Below are positions 1 through 10,409 of a stretch of 64,000 bases of DNA, in pieces. Made by a program: the position numbers and the translations under genes. The DNA comes from Hibiscus mutabilis. Taxonomy: Eukaryota > Streptophyta > Magnoliopsida > Malvales > Malvaceae. The first letter of the stretch is position 1; each line of letters starts with the position of its first letter. The stretch lies in assembly GCA_019671005.1 (NCBI GenBank), contig JAGYYJ010000131.1, positions 1 to 64,000 of the forward strand, written 5' to 3'. The notes under the pieces are model-generated. The model was not told where the DNA came from. It saw only the letters and a list, made by a program, of their open reading frames with translations, and ran no database searches.

Positions 1-485
1 GGTACTTGTATTTACATCAACCTTCAGCGGACAATTCAGGAAACGAAGGGTACTGCTCCTGTTCAACACTTTCATTTAACTCATTACAAAATTTAAAATG
101 CAGTTTTTATTACATAATGATCACTAGACAGTTAACTATCACTAATTAAAAAATATGATTGTTACAAAAATTTATATAGTAATATATTTAATCCTCAATA
201 TTTATACATTCAATCAATTTAGACATCAATAATGAGGGTTAAATTAGAAATAAATATTAAATGTGTCAGTATGGAGGATTAAGTGTTATATTATTCAAAT
301 TTCTTTAACTGTCATGTCACCCAATTAATGACAACGGCCCAGTGACCATTTTGTAACAAAATCTAAAGTTTAATGCCCATTATGTAACATTTGAAAGTTT
401 GATGACCATTTTATATTTTTAGAGATAGTTTAGTGACCATTTGTGTACTTTACCCTTCTTTCTATGAATTGAAAGGACAATGGCT
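1..485. other. AT-rich flank, no gene seen
   Basis: No coding region is supportable. The part from about 340 to 460 contains four imperfect copies of a short phrase resembling GTGACCATTTTGTAACA, separated by 25-40 bases. Such phrases are common near the ends of plant repeats, so this may be an old repeat terminus. I cannot place it in a family. Confidence 0.5.
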
Positions 486-494
486 ATGTTTATA

Positions 495-816
495 GGGTAG
501 GTCTGGGGTGCGACATGTCTAGGGTGCGGTTAAAAGACGACAAGTTTTAAAATTTGTCATCGAACTGAAGATGTTAGACTTCTTGATAACATTTTCGGGT
601 TTTTTTTGAGTTTTTCTACAAAGTATCGATACTTAGTTTTTTGATAATTTTTCAGTTTGGGACAAGGTATTGAAATTTACATCGATACTTGCATAAAAGC
701 TCAAAAAACCAACCGAAAATGTTATCAAAAAGTCTAACATTTTAAATTTGAGGATAAATTTTAAAATTTACCGTCTTTTAGCCGCACCCTAGACATGCCG
801 CACGTTAGACTAACCC
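495..816. mobile_element. MULE-type MITE with long terminal inverted repeats
   Basis: This 322-bp non-coding element starts GGGTAGGTCTGGGGTGCG and its right end, read in reverse complement, starts GGGTTAGTCTAACGTGCG. The two arms stay alignable for about 110 bases, including the shared blocks CATGTCTAGGGTGCGG and GATAACATTTTCGG. It is flanked by a perfect 9-bp direct repeat, ATGTTTATA, at 486-494 and 817-825. Long inverted repeats plus a 9-bp duplication are the established signature of Mutator-like elements. With no transposase inside, it must be a non-autonomous member mobilised in trans. The perfect TSD suggests a fairly recent insertion. Confidence 0.85.
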
Positions 817-959
817 ATGTTTATAATGATGAGTCTGGGGTGCTTTCCTCACCCTTCTTTTTCTTTCCATTTCGCTACTAACAAAATACCGATCATTTTA
901 TCAAAATGTTCTGTTTTTAATATATTATTTACGAATCTTACATCTAAAACAACATTAAT

Positions 960-1215
960 TTTGGGTCTAGCAACTATAGTAGGAACTTGTCTAGCTACTA
1001 TGACAAAGTCCAATTTAAAAAATAAAAATTCATGAAACTCTTCAAAACAACCATACAAGTTTAATGGGTTTTTATTTTTATAATAGGAGTTGATAATAGA
1101 AATCTATTAAAAAAATAAACACCCATGGAACTCGCATGGCTGGTATGACGAGTTCCGTGAGTATTTATTTTTTAAATGGAACTTATCATATAAGCCATAC
1201 GAGTTTCTGCAACGG
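960..1215. repeat. Cluster of short inverted and direct repeat arms
   Basis: A 30-bp phrase beginning GGAACTCGCATGGCTGGTAT at 1127-1156 is an 8-bp-stem hairpin (GGAACTCG/CGAGTTCC). It recurs in inverted, imperfect form at about 1181-1211 (reverse complement begins GAAACTCGTATGGC) and in diverged direct form at about 981-1010 (GGAACTTGTCTAGC). No coding capacity is seen. The role is unknown; it may be the remains of a tandem repeat or of a transposon end. Confidence 0.45.
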
Positions 1216-1399
1216 GTGCTAGATTGAGAATTCATGTTTTTAGGTGTTAGATCCATAAATATATTAAAAACGAAATATTTGGATAAAAATGTCCAAAATA
1301 CCTCATAAAGCATGGAAATGGATTTCTACAATGCAAACCTTAAATGAGGTTAAATTTTGACTTAAATCATAAATAAATATATTAATTTTTCATCTAGAT

Positions 1400-1660
1400 G
1401 GTTATAAATATTTTCTAATCAAAATAAGTACATATAGTATATTATTTTTTATCTAAATACCTAAAGTATGTCATCTTTTTTTATTTAGGTAACTAAAATA
1501 TTTTTTTGATCAAAGGTAATATTTTTAAATCAATGTTACGTGTTAACTTTTAAGAAATTATATGGAAAAGATGATATACTTTAGGTACCTATTTAATCAA
1601 AAATTACTTTAGGTACCTAGATAAAAAAGATAATAATTTTAGATACTTTAAATACTTATT
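1400..1660. repeat. Inverted-repeat-rich AT sequence, possible degenerate MITE
   Basis: Phrases such as CTAAATACCTAAAGTATGTC near 1454 and ATCTTTTTTTATTTAGGTA near 1474 reappear in inverted orientation between about 1565 and 1650 (ACTTTAGGTACCTATTTAA and ACTTTAGGTACCTAGATAA). This gives a foldback of roughly 250 bases with a central segment near 1515-1560. I found no clear target-site duplication, so the MITE label is tentative. Confidence 0.4.
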
Positions 1661-1971
1661 AGTGGAAACCCGATTTTAGATTGTCGTAAAAGAATCCCCA
1701 AAACCCTAATCGCTCTTTCATCACCTAAAAAACCCCTTAGGTTGTCTTTCTTCTAGGGATGACTTTCCTTCATTTTTTCCTTTTTATTTCCTTCTTCTCC
1801 TTTGCACTCTTTTCTTTGGTTCGACTCTTTCTTTTTTGCTTTGATCGATGCTTCGGTGTTTTCTGTTTGGTTTTTCGTGGGAAGACTCTTTCTGGCGGCA
1901 ACAGTCTTGTTCTGGCCTCTTTGGTGAGGTGGAGTTGTGGATGGGAGTGTAAAAGAGAGTCTCATTTTCTC
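1661..1971. other. Pyrimidine-rich segment upstream of a direct repeat
   Basis: The + strand is rich in C and T, with runs of TTC and CTT. It opens with AAAACCCTAAT, a phrase often seen in plant transcript leaders and repeats. Both strands carry open frames, but their predicted proteins are low in complexity and match no family I know. I treat them as compositional, not as genes. Confidence 0.4.
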
Positions 1972-2180
1972 ATTCTCTAGTTTTCTTTTACCCATTTTTG
2001 GTTTCTCGAAGGCTTTGTTCCCTCCTACCATTCGTGCATGTTCCCATTGCTCTATTAGAGGATGGATTCTGTTGTTTCGATCGATGTATAACCATCGGCT
2101 TGGTGTCTTCAGCTTCTTATCCCTTATTTTGATCATTTCATCATCGGCGAATACATATCCATAGGCAATGATCAGTTGAT
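1972..2180 (+). repeat. Direct repeat, copy 1 (~205 bp)
   Basis: The segment starts around TTTGGTTTCTCGAAGGCTTT and ends near GATCAGTTGATG. A diverged second copy lies at 2366-2574. The copies share long blocks such as GGCTTTGTTCCC and GAATACATATCCATA-like sequence, with scattered substitutions and few indels. Neither copy has an obvious protein family. The second copy abuts the decayed Athila sequence. Confidence 0.7.
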
Positions 2181-2365
2181 GTTCTCGCTATATTTCTCCA
2201 AACGTGTCATCCTCAGTGCCCTTAAACAATCATACAAACAAAGAGATGATGTTGGCTTCTTTATGCTTTTCGATCCCTATTGGTTTTGGAAGCTCCTTTG
2301 TGTTCTCGATTGTGCTCCTATTGTCTGTTCATGTTCTTTTTTTATTATATTTTCTTGTGTTTCTC

Positions 2366-2574
2366 TTTCTCTAGTTTTGTTTTACCTATTTTTGGTTTCT
2401 CGAAGGCTTTGTTCCCTTCTACCGTTCGGGCATGTTCCCGTTGCTCTCTCGGAGGGTGAATTTTGTTGCTTTCACCAATGTATGATCGTCAGCTTGGTGC
2501 CTCCAACTTTTTGTCTCTTGTTTCGATCATTTCGTCATCAGCAAATACATATCCATACGCGATGACCAATTGAT
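2366..2574 (+). repeat. Direct repeat, copy 2 (~205 bp)
   Basis: This is the diverged partner of 1972-2180. Similarity stops at the phrase AATTGAT near 2574, and Athila-type gag sequence begins immediately after. The copy boundary may therefore mark where the old Athila element was truncated or joined. The segment between the copies (2181-2365) has no recognisable content. Confidence 0.65.
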
Positions 2575-3456
2575 AATGCCAAGTATTTGCCAGAACGAGA
2601 AGTTGGTACCAGCAGATGAACCCAAAGAGGCAGAGAAAAATGAGGCGAGCATTGATAATGGCAGACCTCAATCTGATGCCAACACCACTTCGGCAAAACC
2701 AGCTAAGCCAGCATTTGCCTACCCACCACCACCTTTTCTACAGAGGCTCCAAAGATACAAGCAAGATCAGTAGTTTAAGCACTTCTTGAAAGTTCTTAAA
2801 CAGCTACAGGTCAATATACCATTAGTAGAAGCTCTCTAAAAAATACCCAACCACGTTAAATTCATGAAGGACTTATCTAAAAAGAAGAAGCTGGGTGATT
2901 TGGAGACTGTCGTTTTTAATACAATGCAATGATAACCAATAGATTGCCACTAAAACTAAAAAATCTGGGAAGTTTCATTATTCCCTGCACGATTGGCAAT
3001 AAATTTATGGGTAAATCACTGTGTAACCTAGGAGCCAGCATCAATTTGATGCCAATGTCAGTTTTCATGAAACATGGTATTGAAGCAAAGCCTACCACAA
3101 TAACACTTTAGTTGGCAGATCGATCATATGCACATCCCAAGAGTAAGATTGAGGATGTGTTGGTAAAGGTAGATAATTTTATATTCCTAGCTAATTTCAT
3201 TACTTTAGAGTATGAGGCTAATGTTGATGTCCCAGTAATATTGGGAATACTATTTCTTGCCACAAGTAGGACCTTAATTGATGTTCAGAAAGGTGAGTGT
3301 ACCATGCGTATGAATGGCCAACAAGTTACATTTAACGCATTTCAAGCTCTTAAGCGTGTAGATGAACCTGAGGAATGCCAAGTGGTTGAGCTGATGGAGT
3401 CTATTTTCAATATGGACATAACACAGTTTTGTCAGGGCACAAATGTCATAGAGTAG
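2575..3456 (+). pseudogene. Element A gag tail and aspartic protease remnant
   Basis: The gag tail is recognised by the proline-rich phrase AYPPPPFLQRLQRYKQ (about 2718-2770), which in Athila elements precedes the protease. The retropepsin part (2929-3456) has FIIPCTIGNKFMG, then LCNLGASINLMP, then the downstream phrase ADRSYAHPKSKIEDVLVKVD and a final IDVQKGECTMR block. The catalytic triplet is altered: the family has DLGAS in the active-site turn, and here the Asp is Asn (NLGAS), which should abolish activity. Stops at 2771-2773, in 2820-2940 and at 3109-3111 break the frame. Confidence 0.8.
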
Positions 3457-3468
3457 GATGATGAAGAT

Positions 3469-3699
3469 ATGACGAGTGAAGAATCCGGAGAGCCAACCAT
3501 GCTGAATGAAGTCATGAGTTATTACGGGAGACCTGAGCCACATGAGTTGGCTGGCAGAGAAATCAAGGCACCCAAACCATCTGTTGAGGAGCCACCAGAA
3601 CTGGAGCTGAAACCTTTGCCAAACCACCTCAAATATGTTTACTTGGAAGACAACTCTACTTTTCCAGTAATCATTATTGCTGATTTGACTGATGACTAA
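3469..3699 (+). pseudogene. Element A protease-RT linker remnant
   Basis: This 76-codon open stretch, EESGEPTMLNEVMSYYG to PVIIIADLTDD, corresponds to the acidic linker between protease and reverse transcriptase in Athila polyproteins. The phrase ELELKPLPNHLKYVYLEDN is characteristic of the lineage, where a similar EL(K)LPxxLKYAYLG sequence precedes the RT. It ends at a stop (3697-3699), and a further stop near 3742 separates it from the RT block. Confidence 0.7.
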
Positions 3700-3788
3700 G
3701 AGGAAAGATTGTTGGAGACATTGAACAATTACAAGCAAGCCTAGGATAGACTCTACCTGATATCCGAGGGATAAGCCAAATAGTTTGC

Positions 3789-4600
3789 ATGCATAAAATT
3801 ATTTTTAAGGATTACTATGGCAAAACAATCGAGGCCAAGAGGAGATTGAATCTCAGCATGAAGGAGGTAGTCAAGAAAGAAGTCATAAAATGGTTGGATG
3901 TTGGGATAATTTATCCTATTTCTGATAGCTCGTGGGTCAGCCCAGTGCAGTGTGTGCCAAAAAAGGATGGAATGATCGTGGTACAGAATAATAAGAATGA
4001 ACCGATCCCCTCGAGAACCGTGATGGGCTGGAGGGTGTGTATGGACTAAATGAAGCTAAATAATGCAACCCGAAAAGATCACTTTCCTTTTCCCTTCATC
4101 GATCAGATGTTGGACAGACTGGTAGGGAAAGAATTTTATTACTTCATGAATGGCTACTCGGGCTATAATCAAATAGCCATTGCTCTAAAAGATCAGGAGA
4201 AAACTACGTTCACATGTCCTTATGGGATAATCACCTTCAGAAGTATGCCCTTTGGATTATGTAATGCCTCAACAACGTTTTAGCGTCGCATGATGTCGAT
4301 CTTCTCGGATATGATCAAAAATAACTTAGAAGTTTCCATGGATGACTTCTCCGTCTTTGGCAAAAGTTTTGAGGAATGCCTTCAGAGTTTGGAGCTTGTT
4401 CTATGAAGATGCATTGAAACTAACCTGGTCCTGAACTGGGAAAATGCCACTTAATGGTAAAGAATGGCATAGTTATTGGGCACAAAGTGACCAATAAGGG
4501 ACTGGAAGTAGAAAAACTAAAGATAGAGGTAATTAAACAATTACCACCACCCACAGGTATCAAAGGTATTATAAGTTTTTTTGGGATATGCAGGCTTTTA
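3789..4600 (+). pseudogene. Element A reverse transcriptase remnant
   Basis: RT fingers and palm are recognised from IYPISDSSWVSPVQCVPKK, GWRVCMD, ATRKDHFPFPFIDQMLDRL, GYSGYNQIAIA, TTFTCPYG and FRSMPFGLCNAS. The catalytic box is MDDFSVFG near 4337-4360. A stop replaces the residue after GWRVCMD (4047-4049), TAG interrupts the frame after the phrase ASTTF (4281-4283), another stop lies near 4405, and frameshifts occur near 4440 and 4575. The RT is therefore dead, though the MDD catalytic triad is still readable. Confidence 0.85.
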
Positions 4601-5186
4601 TCGTCATTTAATTAATGATTTCTCCAAAATTTCCAAACCTTTATGATTAGTTTTGGAACATAATACCACTTTTGCGTTTGATTATTCTTGTTTGAAAGCT
4701 TTTCAGGAATTGAAAGACATGTTAATTAATGCACCCATAGTCCTGGCACAAGATTGGAATGAGCCATTCGAGCTTATGTACGATGCCAACGACTACGTCG
4801 TTGGAGCTGTGTTAGGACAAAGATATGGCAAAATTTTCCATACCATCTATTATGCTAGCCGTACATTGAATGAAGCCCATCTTAACTACACAACAACTGA
4901 GAAGGAGTTCCTTGCAGTTGTCTTTGTATTCGACAAATTCAGATTTTACCTTGTAGGTAGTAGAGTTATGGTGTACACAAACCACTCGGCAATCAAAAAC
5001 CTCCTGGCCAAGAAGGATGCCAAGCCCAGACTAATTCGATGGAAACTTTTGTTACAAGAATTTTATCTCGAGATTCGAGATAAAAAGGGGAGTGAGAACA
5101 TGGTGGCTGATCACTTGTCTCGTTTAGGATACCACTATGAGAATGGCAACACCGCAATGATTAGAGATGACTTTCGTAATGAGTAG
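4600..5186 (+). pseudogene. Element A RNase H remnant
   Basis: The 177-codon open frame at 4653-5186 covers most of the RNase H module. Visible motifs are APIVLAQDWNEPFELMYDA, NYTTTEKEFLAVVFVFDKF, VYTNHSAIKNLL, PRLIRWKLLLQEF and NMVADHLSRL. The family motif VYTDHSAI reads VYTNHSAI here, so a conserved Asp is lost. This domain would degrade the RNA strand of the replication hybrid. Its frame is the longest surviving one in element A. It is followed by a stop at 5184-5186 and the integrase zinc region. Confidence 0.85.
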
Positions 5187-5407
5187 TTGCTTGTGAGCAC
5201 TACCATTCTATGGTATGCTGACATAGTCAACTACCTAGTTAGCAATATTATGCCACGAGACTTATCAAGTAATGCCAGAAAGCAATTTTTGAGAGATATT
5301 CGAAAATACTATTGGGATAAGCTATTCTTATTCCAATAATGTTCCGACCAAATCATTCGTCGTTGTGTGACAGAAGATGAACGAAAAAACATTCTTTAGC
5401 TTTGACA
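5187..5407 (+). pseudogene. Element A integrase N-terminal part, cut by element C
   Basis: Translated fragments WYADIVNYLVSN, KYYWDKLFLFQ and CSDQIIRRCVTEDER match the region before the integrase zinc-binding domain in Athila. Stops occur near 5336 and 5397. At 5407 the sequence is interrupted by the Tekay element. The continuation, with the zinc-binding cysteines and the DDE core, lies at 26047-26577. Seen directly: the frame content and the shared TGACA duplication on both sides of the insertion. Confidence 0.8.
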
Positions 5408-8168
5408 TGTAATACCCTAACCAGTATATTATATTAAATACTAATTAGAGTATCACATATAGAACATAATTAATATTATTTTTATTCGCATAGAATCACA
5501 TTTTTTATTTTTATCCCATCATGTTAAATATGATTTCAGGCAGTAATTTAATAATTCTTTTCTATAATATATAAGGAATATAAATGCCTAAAATAAAAAT
5601 CTATCTGATTGCTCTATTTACCCTTATCTAGTTATTACCCAATTTTAAAATTTAATATAACTACTCATCATTCATTATAAACATAAACTAGTTTATAAGT
5701 TATTACAACCCATATATATAAACTAGTATATAACCGACTAAATTTAACATATACATGCCATCTAGAAACATCAAAACACATCAAAAGATGTTATTACTGA
5801 TACTGTGTTTATATTCCGGGTAGATAGGATGCCCGCTTCTTACTCCGATTTTAGCCTTTTACCTACGCGTGAAAACCATCACAAGCTAAGTATATACTTA
5901 GTGAGGCAATAATAATATCTAGTGCAATATAACATAACTATAACTAATAACATATAACCGTATTCATGCATTTTGAATCACTAGATATGTCTTACTATTA
6001 TGTTAATTATATATATATATATATATCAACATAATATAAACCGGATTTAACTTTTTAGCAATAATCTCGCCATAATTTTTAAGAGTTTACAACTCTTTCA
6101 CCGTTTATCAATTATTTACCAATATCATAGCCCAAATATAAACCTATGAGGACCCTGGGTACTCAAGTCAAATATGCACCGAAGTGCTAATACACATAAG
6201 GTCATGCCCACCATCCGCACATTTATAAGGCAGTGCTAACCATTTACACTAAGTGTGTTTTATTTACAATATAGTGCTAAAACGGATAACCGAATATGCA
6301 GCGTGCTGCTGGACTCTATGGCATGCCAACTATACCCTGTCATACCTGAAATAACATTCATAATATAACATCATATATAACTAGTGACCATGCATTACTA
6401 TTCAACTTTTGACATATTTAAAATATGTCAATCATATGATCAATGACATAAATATCATGCCAATATATAAACCAGGTAGACTTATCGCAAGTCTTTCCAT
6501 TAATGTATAAAACATCCATGTATCATGTTTTGTATGCATTGCACTCACCTGATGCCTCACTAGTAAACCTTCCTATTGCTTTAACTTTACTCTTGAACTT
6601 TGTCCTTGTCCTTAACCTTGCTTGTAAAACGATCTTAATCGCAGTCACGATCTATAAAATCATCGTTTCCAAACACATACATTTCAAAGCGTATGTTAGT
6701 ATCATTCTAACATAGGCACATATATTAGGAATAAAATTCCTAAAAATCCTTTATTATTCATAACCATTACAAATTCACAAGAAAATCTCAAATCTCATAA
6801 TATAACCATAAAATGAATTCTTTTAGAATTCACCTCAATTTTTCCAAATTATTCAAAATGGTCACTTGCCATTGAACTTCAAATTTAACCATTAAACAAC
6901 ATATTCCAGTATTCTAAGAATACATTCAAGCTTAACACATTAATTTCTAATCACTTTCAATATCATTCTCAAACTTTCCTTAATATGCCATTTGGTCCTC
7001 AACACTTTGTAAACTTCCAAATTGATCCAAACAACATTCTAAGCCTTGTAAAATTATTCTCACATTATTTATAGCCTTAGGAAAATTTCTCATAATTTAT
7101 CCCTATAGGCCGAATATGAAGAGTCTTTTTACCCAAAATTTCCAACTTGATTCAAGCATGAATTCAACTTCTAAACCTCATTTCCAAGCTTCTATAATCA
7201 TTCCCATATCAAAATCAATCCAAATTCAACTTCACATCAAAACCCTAATTTTAAACAAATTAGGATTTAGCTACTTTCAAGTAGTTTCAATCATAATATA
7301 AGCTTGGATATGATTCTACAACCATAACTTCATCAAAATCTAATCTTAAATCATCATATTTAAACATCCCATTTATCCATCAAAATCACAAAACTAAGGT
7401 TTCAAACAAGGAAAGCATGAATAAATGATACCAAAAGATAGAGAATTTCCTGGAGATCAACTTCATATTTCATGCTTTCATCCAAAATCTAACTAAAATA
7501 GCTTGAAAATTTGAAAGAAAAAATTTTCGTTCTTACCTTGGAGGTTTCGAGCAAGGGGAGATGAGTGAAGAGAAATCTTGAATTTTCATTTGTTTCCAAT
7601 TTAGCCATTTGTCATCTAATTTAAAATTCCAAATAAAAAACCTCTTTTATAGAAAAATGACCATTTTGCCCTTGTAATCCAATGCTTCATATTTTGCCAC
7701 ATGTCCGCCTACTTATCCAAGGGTTAAAAATAAACCAAGTAGTTAGCGATTACCAATTTTGCCCTTGGAATTTTCCAAAATTACTTCTTGCCCTTTTTCA
7801 TCCAATGGCTCATAATTAACATGGAAAACCTACTTTAATCCAATGGTCCATGTTAAATCCTACCATTTTAAAACATGGAAATGACATTTTTAACCTTGCT
7901 TTATTATCCTTTAAAATATCTTAAATATCCGATTCGATCTGATTATCCGAATATTTTTCTAAACTTTATCGCTTTATAACAAAAAATACAAACTCTCAGG
8001 TAACAAGAAAATATCATTCTTGGGGGTAAACTATTCATTTACGGGACTAAAATACATAACTTTTAGAAATTACAATTTAGTCCCTAAACTTTTCCAAAGT
8101 TTATATTTTGACCACCAAACTTTCAAATTTTTCATTTTGGTAACTAGCAAAAAATTTGGGATATTACA
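5408..8168 (-). repeat. Element C 3' LTR
   Basis: This LTR starts (minus strand) TGTAATATCCC right after the purine tract AAGGGGGAGAATTG and ends GGGTATTACA. It is about 2.76 kb, shorter than the other LTR because roughly 80 bases, present near 24121-24205, are missing here. It includes an AT dinucleotide run near 6010-6026. Open frames inside it have no family match. Confidence 0.9.
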
Positions 8169-8174
8169 ATTCTC

Positions 8175-8800
8175 CCCCTTAAGAAAATTCCTTGAATTTT
8201 CCTTACTTGGTTCAAAAAGGTACAAATACTGCTTTTTCATTATTTCCTCCGTTTCCCAAGTAGCTTATTCTACTTTGTGATTTCTCCATAGCACTTTAAC
8301 TAGAGGAATCTTCTTGTTCCTTAATTGCTTTTCCCCTCGAGTGATGATTTTTACAGGTTTTTCATCATAGGTCAAATCTGATTGAATCTCGATCTCCTTT
8401 GGCATAATAACATGTGAAGGATCTGATCGATATCTTCGAAGCATGGACACATGAAATACTTCATGAACCTTACTTAATTCCGGTGGTAAAGCTAGTTGAT
8501 ACGCCACTGGACCAACCCTTTTTAAAATTTCATAAGGACCAATGAATATTGGACTAAGCTTTCCTTTTCGTCCAAAGCGTAATATCTTTTTTCTAGGGTA
8601 AAACCTTTAAGAATACTTTATCTTCAACTTCAAACTCAATATCCTTTCTTTTAAGATCTGAATATGACTTTTGTCTATCAGAAGTAGCCTTGATATTATA
8701 TTGAATTATTTTTACCTTATTCTCCATTTCTTGAACAAGATTTTTCGATCCTCCAATTCGAACCAATTCAATGGTGTTCGACATTTTCTTCCATTTAATG
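8175..8800 (-). pseudogene. Element C integrase C-terminus and chromodomain
   Basis: The lower part (8507-8265) reads AYQLALPPELSKVHEVFHVSMLRRY..., the conserved integrase C-terminal phrase of chromoviruses, followed by VKVLWRNHKVE and, past a stop codon, ATWETEEIMKKQY. That is the core of a chromodomain, which in this lineage steers integration by reading histone marks such as H3K9 methylation. The adjacent block at 8784-8593 carries SYSDLKRKDIEFEVEDKVFLKV. A frameshift near 8590-8600 separates them and the TAA after KVE truncates the chromodomain. Confidence 0.8.
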
Positions 8801-9236
8801 CCTCATAAGGTGCCATCCCTATACTTGATTGATAACTGTTATTGTAGGCAAACTCAGCTAATAGAATATATTTTTCCCAAGAACCTGCAAAATTAACCAT
8901 GCATGCTCTGAACATATCTTCGAGTATCATAATAGTTCTTTCTGATTGTTCATCTGTTTGGGGATGGAAAGTAGTACTAAAGTGTAGCCGAGTTCCTAAT
9001 GCTTCATGTAGTGCACACCAAAACCTTGAAGTGAACCTTGGATCTCTATCAAAAATAATAGACATAAGAACTCCATGCAGTCTAACAATTTTCTTAATAT
9101 ATAGTTCTGCCAACTTGTTAAAGGAGTAGTCTGTTCGAACTGGTATGAAATGTGTCGTCTTAGTCAATCGGTCCACAATCACCCAAATCGAATCTTTCCT
9201 ACTTGGCGTCATTGGTAAACCTATTACAAAATCCAT
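8712..9236 (-). CDS. Element C integrase catalytic core (partial frame)
   Basis: A 174-codon frame begins MDFVIGLPMTPSRKDSIWVI and carries all three catalytic positions of the DDE core. The first Asp is in VDRLTKTTHF, the second in FDRDPRFTSRFW, and the Glu is in QTDEQSERTI. The downstream phrase AYNNSYQSSIGMAPYEALNGRKCRTPL is strongly typical of Tekay/Del integrases. The protein would insert element cDNA into chromatin. The frame breaks after WFELEDR, so it is not expected to be functional as it stands. Its N-terminal zinc domain lies in the next frame (9267-10256). Confidence 0.85.
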   Translation of the reverse strand: MDFVIGLPMTPSRKDSIWVIVDRLTKTTHFIPVRTDYSFNKLAELYIKKIVRLHGVLMSIIFDRDPRFTSRFWCALHEALGTRLHFSTTFHPQTDEQSERTIMILEDMFRACMVNFAGSWEKYILLAEFAYNNSYQSSIGMAPYEALNGRKCRTPLNWFELEDRKILFKKWRIR

Positions 9237-9266
9237 AGTGACATTTTCCCACTTCCATTGTGGGAT

Positions 9267-10256
9267 TCAGATTGGTTGGAGTAATCCCGATGGAACTTGA
9301 TGTTCTGCCTTTACTTGTTGACATGTTAAGCACCTAGCAACAAACTCAGTGATAGCTCGTTTCATGCCAGGCCACCAAAATCGACTCTTTACATCTTGAT
9401 ACATTTTTTTGTCTCCTGGATGCATATTTAAAGGACTGAAATGTGCTTCTGAAAGTATTTCCCTCTTTAGATCCTCATTTTCAAGAATGTATACGCGTCC
9501 CTTGTAATATAGGCATCCATTTGATTTTATTTCAAAGTCTTTAGATTCACCACACTCCACTTGCTTCTTCTTTTCCAAGCATTCTTTATCCTTTTCTTGT
9601 AGCTCTCTAATCCTTTCTATTAAAGTAGGCTTGATTTGAAGCTCAACCATTATTGTACCATTTTCCTGTAACCTTAACTGAGCATTCAATGATCTCAAGG
9701 TAGAAAATGCTTTCCAGCTAAGTGCATCTGCTACCACATTAGCCTTCCGCGGATGGTAATCAATGATTACATCATAGTCCTTGATTAGTTCTATCAATCT
9801 TCTTTGCCTCAAGTTATGCTCCTTTTGAGACAACAAATATTTCAAACTTTTATGATCCGTGAATATGTAGCACTTTTCACCATATAAGTAATGACGCCAA
9901 ATCTTCAAAGCGAACACCACTGCACCCAGCTCTAAATCATGAGTTGGATAATTCCTTTCATGAATTTTGAGTTGTCGAGAAGCATACGCTACAACCTTTC
10001 CTTCTTGCATTAATACACACCCCAAACCATTATGGGATGCATCACTATAGATTGTGAAATCTTTTTCAGATTCTGGTTGTACCAAGACATGAGCTTCTGT
10101 TAATATCTTTTTCAATTTGTCGAAGCTTTCCTGACATTTATCCTTCCAAACAAATGGCACATCTTTTCTTAATAGCTTAGTTATTGGAGCATCAATCATT
10201 GAAAAATCTTTCACGAACCGCTGATAATAACCAGCTAATCCCAAGAAACTTCTCAC
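9267..10256 (-). CDS. Element C RNase H and integrase zinc domain
   Basis: This 329-codon frame opens with RSFLGLAGYYQRFVKDFS, the RT-RNase H connection, then KDFTIYSDASHNGLGCVLMQ (first RNase H Asp), SRQLKIHERNYPTHDLELGAVVFALK (Glu and central region), FTDHKSLKYLLSQKEHNLRQRR (second Asp), and DVIIDYHPRKANVVADALSWKA. It ends with the HHCC zinc domain (HFSPLNMHPGDKKMYQDVK... CLTCQQVKAEHQ). Among the longest intact frames in the window, it is separated from the RT frame by a short broken stretch (10257-10409). Confidence 0.85.
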   Translation of the reverse strand: MRSFLGLAGYYQRFVKDFSMIDAPITKLLRKDVPFVWKDKCQESFDKLKKILTEAHVLVQPESEKDFTIYSDASHNGLGCVLMQEGKVVAYASRQLKIHERNYPTHDLELGAVVFALKIWRHYLYGEKCYIFTDHKSLKYLLSQKEHNLRQRRLIELIKDYDVIIDYHPRKANVVADALSWKAFSTLRSLNAQLRLQENGTIMVELQIKPTLIERIRELQEKDKECLEKKKQVECGESKDFEIKSNGCLYYKGRVYILENEDLKREILSEAHFSPLNMHPGDKKMYQDVKSRFWWPGMKRAITEFVARCLTCQQVKAEHQVPSGLLQPI

Positions 10257-10409
10257 TTTGGAGACATTTTGAGGAACTTTCCATTCGAGTATTGCTTGAA
10301 CCTTCTTAGGATCAACTCAAATTCCTTCCGCAGAGACTATGTGTCCAAGGAAAGCTACTTCAGACAACCAGAATTCAAAATTTGACAGCTTTGCATATTA
10401 TTTCTTTTA

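Larger units (their letters stand above)
2575..5407 (+). mobile_element. Athila-type Ty3/gypsy element A, left part (decayed)
   Basis: This is the internal region of an old Athila-lineage element in the order gag tail, protease, reverse transcriptase, RNase H and integrase zinc region. No 5' LTR, primer site or gag capsid is present, so the left end is truncated. At 5407 it is cut by the Tekay element C, which duplicated TGACA (5403-5407 and 26042-26046). The remaining integrase resumes after 26046. Many stops and frameshifts make it the most decayed Athila in the window, consistent with being the oldest. Confidence 0.85.

Noticed and set aside
1753..2136. 127-codon minus-strand frame rich in Lys and Glu
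   Set aside because: It is the complement of a CT-rich strand; no known domain, and it lies in a direct repeat with compositional bias.
6010..6026. AT microsatellite as a regulatory element
   Set aside because: A short dinucleotide run inside an LTR, shorter in the other copies (23800, 31780); likely slippage.
6503..7301. Small frames inside the element C LTR, repeated at 24352, 24898, 32334 and 32882
   Set aside because: Shared only because the LTR is repeated; no domain; stop-rich neighbours.
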